DNA of 64,000 nt, from positions 1-64,000 of the forward strand of contig CAUYUJ010018722.1 of NCBI GenBank assembly GCA_963575745.1. The letters run 5' to 3'. A program made the position numbers and the translations under genes. This DNA is from Prorocentrum cordatum. Its lineage: Eukaryota; Sar; Dinophyceae; Prorocentrales; Prorocentraceae. Under the pieces are notes generated by a model. That model was not told where the DNA came from, did not search any database, and worked only from the letters and a program-made list of their open reading frames with translations. Numbering within the stretch: position 1 is the first letter of the stretch; each line of letters begins with the position of its first letter. This document shows, piece after piece, positions 32,367-42,634 of the stretch.

Positions 32367-32747
32367 TGCTCGTAATTGCACATTGATAGTGTGTCCCCTT
32401 TCCAACATAATTGGTCGAATCTTGATGTGTGTCTTTATGTACTCAACCGTCTTCGCTCAAGATTAATTTGCGGACAGGCCGCGCCTCTTTTTGCTTCCGA
32501 AGTGGATGCGGGGAGAGCACCCGCAGCTGGCTACAGGACTGACGCAGAGCTAGCTGGCGAGCTGCCCGCGCTGCCCCGAGCACCACCACCCCGTCTTCGA
32601 TTTCGGTCGGCGCCCATCCACCCCCGCGCGCTGCGCCGGCCGCGGCGGCGGAGGTGCAGCTCTCGATCGGGCTGCCGTGGAGCGGGACTATCGCGCTGCT
32701 CGCGGGCGGGTGCCTGGCCGGGATCTTCGGCGGGGAGGCGTTGAGCC

Positions 32748-35229
32748 TTGCAAGAGGTTGCTGCTGCCGACGGCGACGCGGCGAGGACGCCGACCGTGCT
32801 GACCCAGCTGGAGGAGCCCACTCACGCGTGGGCGCGCGCGTTCTACAAGGGGGAGGGCGAGCTGTGGCACCAGAAGCGACGCGTCGCGACCTCAAGGGTG
32901 TCTGAGGCGACTAACTACATCCCGACGGCTGACGGCGACTGCTACGCGGAGAAGCGCGGCATGGGGGAGCGAAGCATTTTGGCGGCGAGGCCGAGCACCG
33001 CGCCCTGGAGTTCGCTGCCGGGCGCGACCCAGTTGTGGTGCCCGCGGGAGTCTACGTCGAGCGGCTGCCCGCGGCGGTGGCAGCTGCGGCCGCGCCTGCG
33101 CACGCCCCCGCCGCGGCCGCGCCAGCCGCCGGAGTACGGGGCGGCGGCGTGGCAGCCGCGGGAGGGCTGCGGGGCGCGGGCGCCCCTGTTGGAGCCGCTG
33201 GCGGTGGAGCTGGGGCCGGGGGAGTTGGCGGGGATCGAGGTGGCCAGACGGCCAGACCTGGGCGCGGGTCGTCGTGGAGACCAGCGTGCACTACCGCCGA
33301 GTAGACGAGGTGGGGTTGCCTGCTGGTGCCACGATCTTCGGAAAGGGGGTTGCCGTGTCCTTGCTGGCCGATGGCCCCGTGCTCACCCTCCGACAGATGA
33401 AGCGCTGCGACGCGTGAAGCTGGACTGCGGCCGAGGCGGGGGGAGACGCGAGGATCCTCAGGATCCAGATCAGCGACCTGGGGCGGCAGCGGCCCCAGTG
33501 GCGGGACATCGTGGGAGTCGAGACGCAAAGGATGTGTCTGAAGGCCGTGGAAGAGGCAGGCGGGCACGGCCACGTGGAGCTGGGCAACCTGGCGGGTTTC
33601 GAGGTGCTGGTTCGCCGGGCGCAGCTGGTGGAGTACGTCTGCGAGCAGGAGCGCGTCGCCAAGCTGACCGCCAGCGGCAAGGGGAAGAAGGGCGTCGGCA
33701 AGGGTGCTGGAATGTTGGACGAGTCGCCAGTGTTCACAGGACAACGCCGAGACGCTGGCGGTGCCACGCGGGCGCCGGAGCCGATGGACTTCGCATCTAC
33801 GGAAGTCAAACGGGGCGCGAACATCGCGAAGCAGGCGAGGAAGGCGCGGGAAGAGCGCCGAGCCCTCACCAACGACATGCAGAAGGATGGGGGTGATGAG
33901 GCGGGAGTTTCCGCCCCCTTGCTCCGGCCGCTGGCTGGAGCAGCTAGCGGCAGGGGCGGTGGCCTGCCTCCGCAGTTTTGCAGTTCTGATCGCGAGCGTC
34001 GAGTGGCTCGCGAGCTCTCGCCGCTTCCTCTGCCTGCAGGCCGCGCGCCTCTCTCCGAGCTGGTTTGCGAAGCAGGTGGAGGCGAGCTTTTGCACCGTGC
34101 AGTCCGCCGGCTAGGTCTTCGGAGGCGTCGTCGAGAGAACGGAGTGTCTGTGGCCATCGCCACCCCCGACGACTTGCACGGGGCCGCCCAGGGCCTTGGA
34201 GATTCGAATTTGCAGCGCAGCGCGGCGCAGCACGCCTGCCGGCAGCGGATCCAGCAAGCTCATCAAGAGCTGGGCTCACTGCCGGCTGACGTCGCGGACA
34301 GGGGGGCCCGGGGGAGCTCCTGTCCAAGCAGGGCTACGGCGGCGCCGCCGGGCTGTTGCCCCCCTCGAGGTGGAGCGGGTAGCTTTGCCCAGTCTCCAGC
34401 GCCGTCCCGCGCGCATCCTGGGCGTCGGCGGCATGGCGGGCGCTCGAGGTTCTCGAGCGTTTGGCTCGGGCGCCCGAGGAGGGGGCGGCCGGAGAGAAGC
34501 GACGGCTGCCCCGCGCCTGCAACGACCCGATCGCGCGCGAGAAGCCGAAGGGGCACGCGAAGCTCCTGCGGTGGCTGCGCGAGCGGGGGGTCATCGAGCA
34601 TAGGCGCAGCTGCAAGAAAACCGCGGGTTCATTTTGCGTGCTTCTGGACGGGGGGGGAACGTCTCATCCTGGATTGCTGCGTGAGCAACTGCTGGCTCAA
34701 GGGTGCGCCGGGTGTGAACCTCGGGGGGCACTTTGGGTTGCCCGAGTTCGAGGGGGCCGCGCCGGTGCTCGCGTCGGGCGTAGACGTCGAGGTGGCCGTC
34801 TACTCCATTGGGCTATCGGAGGAGCTGCGGAGGCACTTCGGGGTGGAGCCGGCGCGGGCGGGGGCCGTCGGTCTCGGTTGGCATGGCGGAGTGCGTCTGC
34901 ATCCTGGCGAGAAGGTGGCGCCCGCGCCGATCGAGCGCCCTGCCGATGGTTCAAGGTCGCGCTGTGCGCCCGCCACGCGCTGCTCGAAGCGGTGGCCGAG
35001 AGGGTCGCCGGAGTCGAGGTGGGGGGCTGGCTGGTGGACAGCCTGCCCGCGCCAGCCGTGAGCTGCGGAGCTGCGCGCGCCGAGTAGCTACGCGGACAAC
35101 TTCGTCGCGCTCGGCGCGGGCGGGGAGGGAGGGCGTCGTCTGGCGACCGAGGTGGCCGAGGCGCTCAGGGCCGACGGCCCGGGCGCCCACCTGGTCACAT
35201 GCAGCTGCGGGGGCGACGCGCTGGGCTGA
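32748..35229 (+). pseudogene. Degenerate reverse-transcriptase element with YADN motif
   Basis: GC-rich coding remnant in shifting frames. N-terminal block: THAWARAFYKGEGELWHQKR ... PTADGDCYAEKRG (from 32748). Middle: LPAGATIFGKGVAVSLLADG (about 33316-33375), a TGA at 33415-33417, then DARILRIQISDLG and ELGNLAGFEVLVRRAQLVEY in the same frame, and MLDESPVFTGQ. RT part: LLRWLRERGVIEH (about 34560-34600), GERLILDCCVSNCWLKGAP (about 34650-34710, compare the RT .RLI.D.R..N pattern), VAVYSIGLSEELRRHFGV (about 34793-34846), LLEAVAERV, WLVDSLPAPAVS, and SYADNFVALGAG (35086-35121). YADN takes the place of YADD. At least three frame changes occur (about 34640, 34930 and 35080). These blocks resemble a reverse-transcriptase family abundant in dinoflagellates; subclass not determined. 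Confidence 0.7.
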
Positions 35230-36100
35230 CACTTCGACGAGTGGAGGCCGGCCGCGGCTTCGAGTTCGCGGGCCCCGTCGCCGGCGGCTTCGTGGAGGTC
35301 GATGGCGGTGACCGTTGCGCGTCCTTCGCGTTCTGCCCGCCACTTGGGCCCCCCCGCCCCAGCGAGCGGGTCGGCAGGGGGTTCCAGCGGGGGCCCGGGG
35401 CGGGCGGGCCGATGGCGCCGCCGGCAGTGAGCCAGCCCCGCTGCAGGTTGCAATGTTGCTTTAAGACACGGCCAGCGGCCCCTCGCACAGGGCGCAGGAG
35501 GGCTCTTTGGGCAAGTTTTCAAACACAGGTGAACCCCGCCCGCCAGGCAGTGCGTGGCCCGCCGGCCAGTGCAGGGATGGGCGCCGGAGCTTCTTGTCCC
35601 AGTGTGATATTTGTGTGGAGCGCCGTTCAGGGCCCTGCCATGGCCGTTCGGAGGCTCAGCGTGGGGCATCCGAATCTGTCCTGTGGGTGGCAGGTGCCGA
35701 TGCTGCTGGTACTCCTGGGGAGCCCGCGTCGCCACTGGCATTTTCTCTTCGAAATTCTTGACGCTTCGGGTATCCTCACCAGTCCGCTTGCTGCCCCAAG
35801 CTTGTTCGACCCGCTCTCTGGAATCTTCCTTGGAGCCGCAGATCAAAAAAAATATCCCCACCAGCTTTGTTAATCGTGCATGCGCGCGCTCCTGGGCCTG
35901 GTCCCTGGCAGCTGCAGCCCGTACCCCCCCTTACGCCGGCCCGCCCGCTCAGGCGCTGCTTAGGTCGCCGGCCCGTCGTCGTTAGGCAACTAGGCTCTTG
36001 CGCGGCCCGCTCGGACCTTACTCGCCGCTGGCACTTTCGCCTGCGGTTGCGACGCAAAACAAACCCCTACCAGCTCATCCAGAAACGATTGCGCGACCTG
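35230..36100. other. No gene recognised; contains motif S copy 2 (35754-35785)
   Basis: GC-rich sequence following the RT remnant, possibly its decayed 3' part. The only recognisable item is the 32-bp motif shared with 27047-27078. Confidence 0.4.
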
Positions 36101-36103
36101 CGC

Positions 36104-36215
36104 GACGTGTCGCTGGTTGCCTGCTTCTCCCGACGTATCGCTGGTTACCTGCTGCCTTCGCGTGGCACTGGTTGCCTGCTTCCCTGGACGTGTCACTCGT
36201 TACCGGTTGCCTTAA
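36104..36215 (+). repeat. Minisatellite, about 30-bp unit
   Basis: Four units on CTGGTTGCCTGCTTC plus GACGTGTCRCTGG. Confidence 0.8.
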
Positions 36216-36264
36216 ACGCGTCGCGTCTTGGGCCCGATGGTTCAAAGAGAGGGGTTCCTAAATG

Positions 36265-36835
36265 TAGACCCCCTCCTTCGGAGGCCCAACATTTTTGGCT
36301 CTTTGGGCCCTCCTTGGGGTCCTCTTTGGTCCTTTTTGGGTTCCTCCTGGGGCCCCTCTTGATATGTCTGGGAAGTCTCTTGGGGCCGTCAGGGCCCCCA
36401 TGGCTCAAAAAGAGGGCGGTCGTCAATTCAGCCCCCCCGCCTTCGGAGGCTCCAAAATGGCCATTTGGAGCCCTCTTAAGGTGTTTTTGGGCGTCTCTTG
36501 GACGCTCTTGGGGCCGTCTTGGGGCCCTCTCGGGCCCCTCTTGGGGCTCCCTTTGGCCATCTTGAGATCATATTGAGACCTCTGATGCCTATTGGAAGCG
36601 CGAAAGCAAGAAGGCAAACATTATTGTTTTTGTTGCAAGGTTGTTAAGGATTTTGGCCTCTTGAAGGGTGCATGGGAAGGCTCGAATGGGCACTTAGAGC
36701 CGTCTTGAGGCTGTCGTGGGGCCTCTTGGAGGTATGTCTACTGCTATCTTGAGCCACTTTCGGCTATCCTGAGCCATCCCGGAGGCCGTCTTGGACTGCC
36801 GAGGGCCCCCGTGGAGCCATCTTGGATCATCTTGG
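36265..36835 (+). repeat. TTGGG-core satellite
   Basis: CCTCTTGGGGCCGTC-type units with two inserts carrying CCTTCGGAGGCYCAA (about 36270 and 36440), as in other arrays of this family. Confidence 0.8.
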
Positions 36836-36859
36836 ATGCTCTAAATACACGCCGCCCCC

Positions 36860-36980
36860 CCTCCCAGGTCCAGGGGGGGGAATGGGGGTAGGGTAGACCT
36901 CGTCCCCGAGCAGGGGAGGGATGGGGACAGACGTCACAATTCGTTAAACCACCTACGCCCAGTGGGCTTGAAGGGATTCT
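36860..36980 (+). repeat. Dispersed repeat D, copy 4
   Basis: Core GTTAAACCACCTACGCCCAG (from 36943), preceded by a GGGG-rich lead and CCCCGAGCAGGGG. Confidence 0.65.
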
Positions 36981-37299
36981 GGTCAGCATGCACCCCAGGA
37001 TCGGGGGAGCGTAAGACCCGGGTTTGCCAGGACTCGGGTTCGCCATCGTTTTTTGACGACCGCGGCTCGGATTTTGACGAGGAGGAGTTTCGTGGGATGT
37101 CTGCAGCGGGAGGCCTCGTCAAAATGCAGGCTCGGCCTCGTCATTTTTTGACGACCTCGTCGGGGATTTCCGAGTCCCCCGTACCCGGGTCTTACGTCTC
37201 CCCGATTCAATGCTGCGCACCAGACGGAGGCGGCGCATCCCGTTTCCTCACGTCGCCTGGGGGCGGGGGAGTCGGACCTCCGTCGTTGTTTTGGCGCTC

Positions 37300-37850
37300 C
37301 TCGTTGGAGGAAGGAGGAGGAGGACGAGGAGGAGGAGGAGGAGGGCGAGAAGGAGAAGGAGGAGGAGGAGCAGGAGGAGGAGGGCGAGAAGGAGGAGGAG
37401 GAGGAGGAGGAGGAGGAGGAGGAGCAGGAGGAGGAGGAGGAGGAGGAGGAGGAGGAGGAGGAGGAGGAGGAGGAGGAGGAGGAGGAGGAGGAGGAGAGGA
37501 GGAGGAGGAGGAGGAGGAGGGGAGGAAAAGGAGGAGGAAGGAGGAGGAGGAGGAGGAGGAGGAGGAGGAGGCTCCGTCGTTGTTCTGGCGTTCCGCCGGA
37601 CGTTCCGGCCAAGAGTCGCGTGCGCCCGTTGTCGGCCGGGTGCGGCGCTCGCTCCTGGGAGCAGGCGGGGGGGGGGGGGGGAGGAGGAGGAAGAAGAGGA
37701 CCAGGAGGAGGACGAGGAGGAGGGAGGAGGAGGAGGAGGAGGAGGAGGAGGAGGAGGGGGACGGGGGGGGAGGGGGACGAGGAGGAGGAGGAGGAGGAGG
37801 AGGAGGAGGAGGGGGAGGGAGAGGAAGGAGAGGAGAGAAGTAGTCACTGA
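37300..37850. repeat. (GGA)n purine tract
   Basis: About 37311-37575 and 37675-37845 are nearly pure GGA/GAG on +, including an uninterrupted G run at about 37667-37681. Very long Gly/Glu, Arg or Pro/Ser frames here are artefacts. Confidence 0.95.
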
Positions 37851-37879
37851 AGTGGAGGAGGTTGGGTAGGACAAGGAGG

Positions 37880-37950
37880 AGGATCTTTCTCTCTCTCTCT
37901 CTCTCTCTATACATATACACATATATATATACATATATATATAGAGGTAG
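37880..37950. repeat. (CT)n and (TA)n microsatellite
   Basis: (TCTC)n to about 37908, then ATACATATATAT-type units. Confidence 0.9.
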
Positions 37951-38251
37951 ATAAGTAAAGGACAGGATGGGTGAGCAGGAGCAGGAGAAGGCGGCCCGAA
38001 GGAGCTCCTGCAACGGCGGCTGCCGCCAGATCCACCTGACCTGACATGAGTGGCTCTTGCCATAGGCCTCCATCCTCCCAGGGCTTCCCTCCTTACTCGT
38101 CTATCCTCCTTCATCCCTCAGCCTCCTCCATCCCCCAGATGCTGCTCCTGCTCCTTCCCCTCGTCCTCCCTCCTCCCTAGAAGGTACGGTTCATCCCGCG
38201 AAGTTCTCTGCGACCGTCCTCGCGCGCGGCTTCCCAGACCATTTCGGCATG

Positions 38252-38490
38252 CCTCTCACACGTGTCGTTGCCCTTTAAGAAGCTCCATCGCAGGTCACAA
38301 CGGCCGTCCTCGCGCGCGCCTCACCCACAGCCCGCGTGCGGTACCCGCCCCATGTTGGTACACCCCTCACGCGGCTCGCCCATCTCACGCGGGTCGCGGC
38401 CCCATCGGGAGTTCCCCCGAGTTCCCCCTCGATCCGTTCGCCTGCCTTGCGGCACTCAAAATTGCCTATGGTTAGGTCCTTCGCCAGGAT
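38252..38490 (+). repeat. Diverged copy of the 90-bp tandem family C
   Basis: Shares CCTCTCACACGTGTCGT..., AAGAAGCTCCATCG and the ending CTATGGTTAGGTCCTTCGCC with the array at 21660-22200. Confidence 0.6.
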
Positions 38491-39490
38491 AAGTTGGCTC
38501 GGAAACACAGCGGATGCGTTTTTGTTTGAATCGGCACAGCTGGCTCTCGCGCGCCAAAGGATGGGCAGTTGCTATGACGTTGCGAAGACAGGTTGGCCCT
38601 GTTACCCCCACATGACCTGTCCGAATCGTGTACTTACGTCTCACTGTCTCACTGCATCCTAGTCGTCTGGCAAACGTTACGTGTCTGCGCCTGCACTGCG
38701 TTCAGCTCAAATGTTTGGCAAGCTCACCTTGCCTGCCGTACCTTGGGCCCAAACGTGCACACCACCAGTAGAGGGCAAGAGGTGGGTCGTGGTGGACGAC
38801 GAACAGGGTGGAACCGGAAAGGGGAGATTACGACATCTGCTGTGTGCAGTTGGTTTCGACCGTGTCGCCTTTGACGCTAGTAGGGACATGGAAATCCAGC
38901 TACATGCAGCTGGTTCGCTAATCCCTTGTGCTGTGTCTCCTTTTCGTTTGCCCCGAGTAGTTGAAGGGTGGAGGATTGCCAGCCTGAAGCACAATCCTAT
39001 CCCAACGATTGGTATCACATGATGCCGGTGCCGATCCGAAGGATCATTGCCCCACCCCCAATTTCTGAGGGCACATCCGTAGCGTTGTCACCGCCTCGGG
39101 TCTGTCAGTTTGAGGGGTGCGGATCAGCTTGAGGCTGGGCAGGGGGGAAGTCCCAGTGGTGTGTATTTTTGGCCCTGTATCAGGGACTGTGAACTGTAGG
39201 CTCTGTCTCCTGTCCGCGCCGCCCCCGGAGTCCTTCGCCTCGCCCGGTGCAGGCGGGAGGCTCCTGGCAGAGGGGCGCTTTGCGGGCGAAGGAACGTGAT
39301 GACATAATTGGCCCGCAATCGGGAACGCACGAGCTTGGCTGGCTGGAAAGATTTGTGTACATCCACTTGCCGTTGTGGAGGCATCAGCTTCCGGCCGCCA
39401 CAGGACAGGCGTTCCCGATGGCGGAGACTCGTTGTGTATACAGTTATCAATCGCTTCGCTCATTCCGCCGGCCCATATTGTCGCACCGTT
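38491..39490. other. No gene recognised
   Basis: The sequence is not repetitive. An open frame at 38681-39022 (113 codons) has a mixed composition that could be an exon (VEGKRWVVVDDEQGGTGKGR), but I recognise no family or splice sites. Confidence 0.3.
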
Positions 39491-39499
39491 GTGGGCTAG

Positions 39500-39600
39500 C
39501 CGAGCTTTGGGGCCTCTTGGGGGCCGCTTTGGGGCCTCTTGGGGCCTCTTTTGGGCCTCTTGGGCGCCTCTTGGGGCGTCTTGGGGGCCTCTTGCGTTGT
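39500..39600 (+). repeat. TTGGG-core satellite, short block
   Basis: CCTCTTGGGGCC units flanked on both sides by TGTGTAYACAGTTAT (about 39434 and 39600). Confidence 0.8.
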
Positions 39601-39939
39601 GTGTACAGTTATTCGTCTGCGGAGTGGTGGCCCGGCTCTCCCCTGCCGCCGCCCCTCGAGGTGAGTGGGAAGAGATGGAACGATGGACGGCCAGTGGGTG
39701 AAATGGAGGTACACCTTAGGCGATGCTTAAGAAAACTTAAATTTTCGGCCAGAGTCTCGATTATTCTTAATGTTTCGATGTAAATCCTAAGTTCTGAATG
39801 GAAATGTTGGGTTGTTATTCAAGTTCTGAGACTATGAATTTCTGAACCCATGATTTCTTAAGCATTTCGCAGGGTGTACGCAGAAGGCCAACCCCATCTG
39901 CTCACCAGCCCTTCATGGCTGGTGAGCACTTCGAGGGGA

Positions 39940-40600
39940 GGGGATGAGAAAGAGGCGAGGGATGACGATGGGGTGAGAGTAGGGACGGAGGAGGAGGGAG
40001 GTCACATGGAGAACGAGGATACTGAGGCAGGGAGGACGGGCAGGAGGAGGATAAGGGGTAGGATGCGGATTGGTGGGCAGGGATGGGGGGGTGAAGGAAG
40101 AGCAGGAAGAGCGGTACGAAGAGGAGGAGGAGGACGAGGAGGAGGAATGAGCCGGGAAGATGTGGAGGAGCAGGAGGAGGAAGAGGATAGAGGATGAGGT
40201 TGAGGTTGAGGATGAATCGGAGGAGAGGAGGATTTGGGGAGGACTGGTTCAGGAAGGTACGGGGAGGGAGGGTGGCGAAAGAGGAGGAAGCAGGCCGAGG
40301 CGGACATGGAGGATGGATGGAGATGACGAGGATGCCAATCCACTCTGCCCAGGGCCCCCCCCTCCCAGGAGCTGAACTGCACATTGCCTGTCGCGGCCCG
40401 CGTCGAGGGCCAGGGCAATGCGCCGCCCTCGCCGCCGCGGCTCTCGGAGTCGAGAAATAGCGGGACCAGGAGGAGGAGGAGGAGGAGGAGGAGGAGGAGA
40501 AGTGGAGGGCGGTCACGGGAGGGGGAAGAGAGGGACGGAGGGGGGCGGACGAGGGCGACGGGAGGCGGAGGAGGAGGAGGACGAGCAGGCACAGCGAGAT
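39940..40600. repeat. Purine-rich (GGA)n-biased tract
   Basis: Strong A/G bias on +, with a GC-rich gap at 40360-40450. No gene. Confidence 0.75.
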
Positions 40601-41485
40601 GGTCAAGTTGGCCAGTGCGAGCGAATCAGAGGGCCCCCGTTTTTCCCACCCTCCCTCCAGCAACATTGTTCGGAAACTGGAGCATCTACATTACCAGTGG
40701 CGGGCTGTTTTTCAATCTCAGGATTTTTTTAGGGTCGGGGACGACATCGGGGTTGTGCGGTGTATATGTTTCCTTGCTTTCCCGGGGAGACTACGAAACA
40801 TGTATACACCAGGATCCCGTATACACCAGGATCCGCTTTCTTGTGCGAGTTTCAGTGCGGGGCCGGAAATGGCGTCGGTGTATAGAGTTCGGCTTCTTAA
40901 TAATGACCAAGTGTGGCACATGTTGTTCTTGGGATTGGACCGCGCTCCCGCCACTCAAACGAAGGACGCCCGCGCGCGGTCCGGCTTCTGACGGTCAACT
41001 TGGCGAATCGAGTGCCTACGCGAGCCATGCAGGGGCGGGAGCGGCTAAACTTCCGATGGGCGAAGACGAAGCATGCGCCGCGCTGACAGAACACTGTCAC
41101 ATTCACTCGCAAAGCGTGCGGCGTTCTCGGCGAGGTCGGCACTTCGCCCGCTCTCGCGTGGCCCTGCTGCCGCTGCCGCTTCCACGCGCTTCGGCGAACG
41201 AGCCGTGCGCCGCGCCCGCGCCGGAATGCCACTTCCGACCCCTACAGAACGAAGGGCAACAGCGTCGCCCACTCGCGTGGGCCCTCCCAAGTGGGCGGGT
41301 GACGAAGCTGCGCCGCGTCGAGGCGGGGCCGCCACCTGCAGGCGGAGTCTGCGCGGCGCCGGAGGCGAGCGCGCTTCCTTCTCGCCCGCTCGCGCGTCCA
41401 CGAGCAGGCGCCGCGCCGGAGCGGGAACTCACTTCTGTGGGCAAGTGCGCGCGGCGCCGAGGCCGGAGTCGAGAGTTCGATCGCA
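40601..41485. other. No gene recognised
   Basis: GC-rich, with a direct repeat of GTATACACCAGGATCC at about 40802-40836. One long + frame runs through the area but changes composition abruptly and shows no motif. Confidence 0.3.
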
Positions 41486-41683
41486 GGCCTAGAGGTTGAC
41501 ACCAACACCAACATCGGCGGTGTTCCTCCACCGAGGGAAGAAGAGATCCCGATCTCGGTGATGGTGGTAATATTCTGGCTTCCAATGGCGACCGGAAGAT
41601 TACCACCAAGACCGAGATCTAGGATCATCTCCCCCCTGTGGAGGCAGCCCCCTGTATTGGTGTTGGTGCCCATCTTCAGGCCT
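41486..41683. repeat. 198-bp foldback element
   Basis: Arm 41486-41571 pairs imperfectly with 41599-41683. Shared parts include CACCAACACCAA near the outer ends and ATCTCGGT.NTGGTGGTAAT near the centre. A 27-bp loop (TTCTGGCTTCCAATGGCGAC) separates them. Both strands therefore give similar peptides. Confidence 0.75.
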
Positions 41684-41879
41684 CCAAAGTTCGGTCGTTC
41701 GCGCGGGATGCGCGCCCCGCCCCACTCGTGTTGCGCATGTTGCAGCATGCACGGGGTAAGGTCTTCGTTGGGACGGAGCGATGGGTCTACGGCACTGACG
41801 GGAAGGTTTGAACGTCTCGGGCTGGGCCGCCCTCGGCTGGCTAGGAGGCGGATCGCGAGTATATGCGAATGCGTGTGAC

Positions 41880-42520
41880 ATCAGGGTGCGGAGGGCGAGG
41901 CCGAGGACGAAGAAGAGGAAGCCGTGGACAAGGGGAGAAGGCGGAGGAGGAGGAAGGTGAAGGAGCGAGAGGGAGGAGGCTGCGGGTTCAGGGGAAAGGG
42001 GGTAAGGGAGGAAGGGTGCGAGGGAGCGAGGAAGGAAGAAAATGTGGTAGGAGGTGGGGGAGGAGAAGGAGGATGAGCCAGGATGAGGCAGGAGGAGGGA
42101 GGAGGGTGAGAGAGGGATGTGGAAGCGGGGGGGAAGGGAGGGATGGTGCGGAGGAAGTTGGGAGGAGGGGGGAGGAGGGGGGACGGGAGGAGGGGTGGTG
42201 GCTGAGGACGAACACGAGGAGTCGAGGCAGGAGGAGGCAGGAGGGACAGGGCGGCACGGCAGCAGGCGGGAGGAGACGGAAGGGAGGAGGGGGAGGAGGA
42301 GGAGGAGAGGCCACGCGTGGCCGTCGTTGTCGTCGTGGTGGCATTCGTCTCCGCCTCCTCCTCCTCCTCCTCCTCCTCCCCCTCCTCCTCCTCCTCCCCT
42401 CCTCCTCCTCCTCCTCTCCTCCTCCTCTCCTCCTCCTCCTCCCCCTCCTCCTCCTCCTCCTCCTCCTCCTCGTCCCCCTCCTCCTCCTCCTCCTCCCCCT
42501 CCTCCTCCTCCCCCGTCGCC
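41880..42520. repeat. (GGA)n tract switching to (CTC)n
   Basis: Purine-rich on + to about 42310, then after a short GTCGT spacer pyrimidine-rich from 42350 to 42515. The pair is a large imperfect mirror/inverted arrangement. Confidence 0.85.
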
Positions 42521-42634
42521 GCCGCGAGCCATTTTGGCACCCACTTCGCCGGCGGCCGTCGGGCCATGGCGCCGCCGGTCGCCCAGGCGAAGCCGAAGGA
42601 GAAGCCGAAGGAGAGGGCGGGGGGGGCCTCGTGC

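Noticed and set aside
37207-38114. Very long Pro/Ser/Leu or Gly/Glu frames
   Set aside because: Artefacts of the (GGA)n tract; all frames on both strands are open there.
40384-41499. 371-codon plus-strand frame
   Set aside because: Crosses a (GGA)n tract, a mixed segment and a GC-rich segment with abrupt composition changes; no domain recognised.
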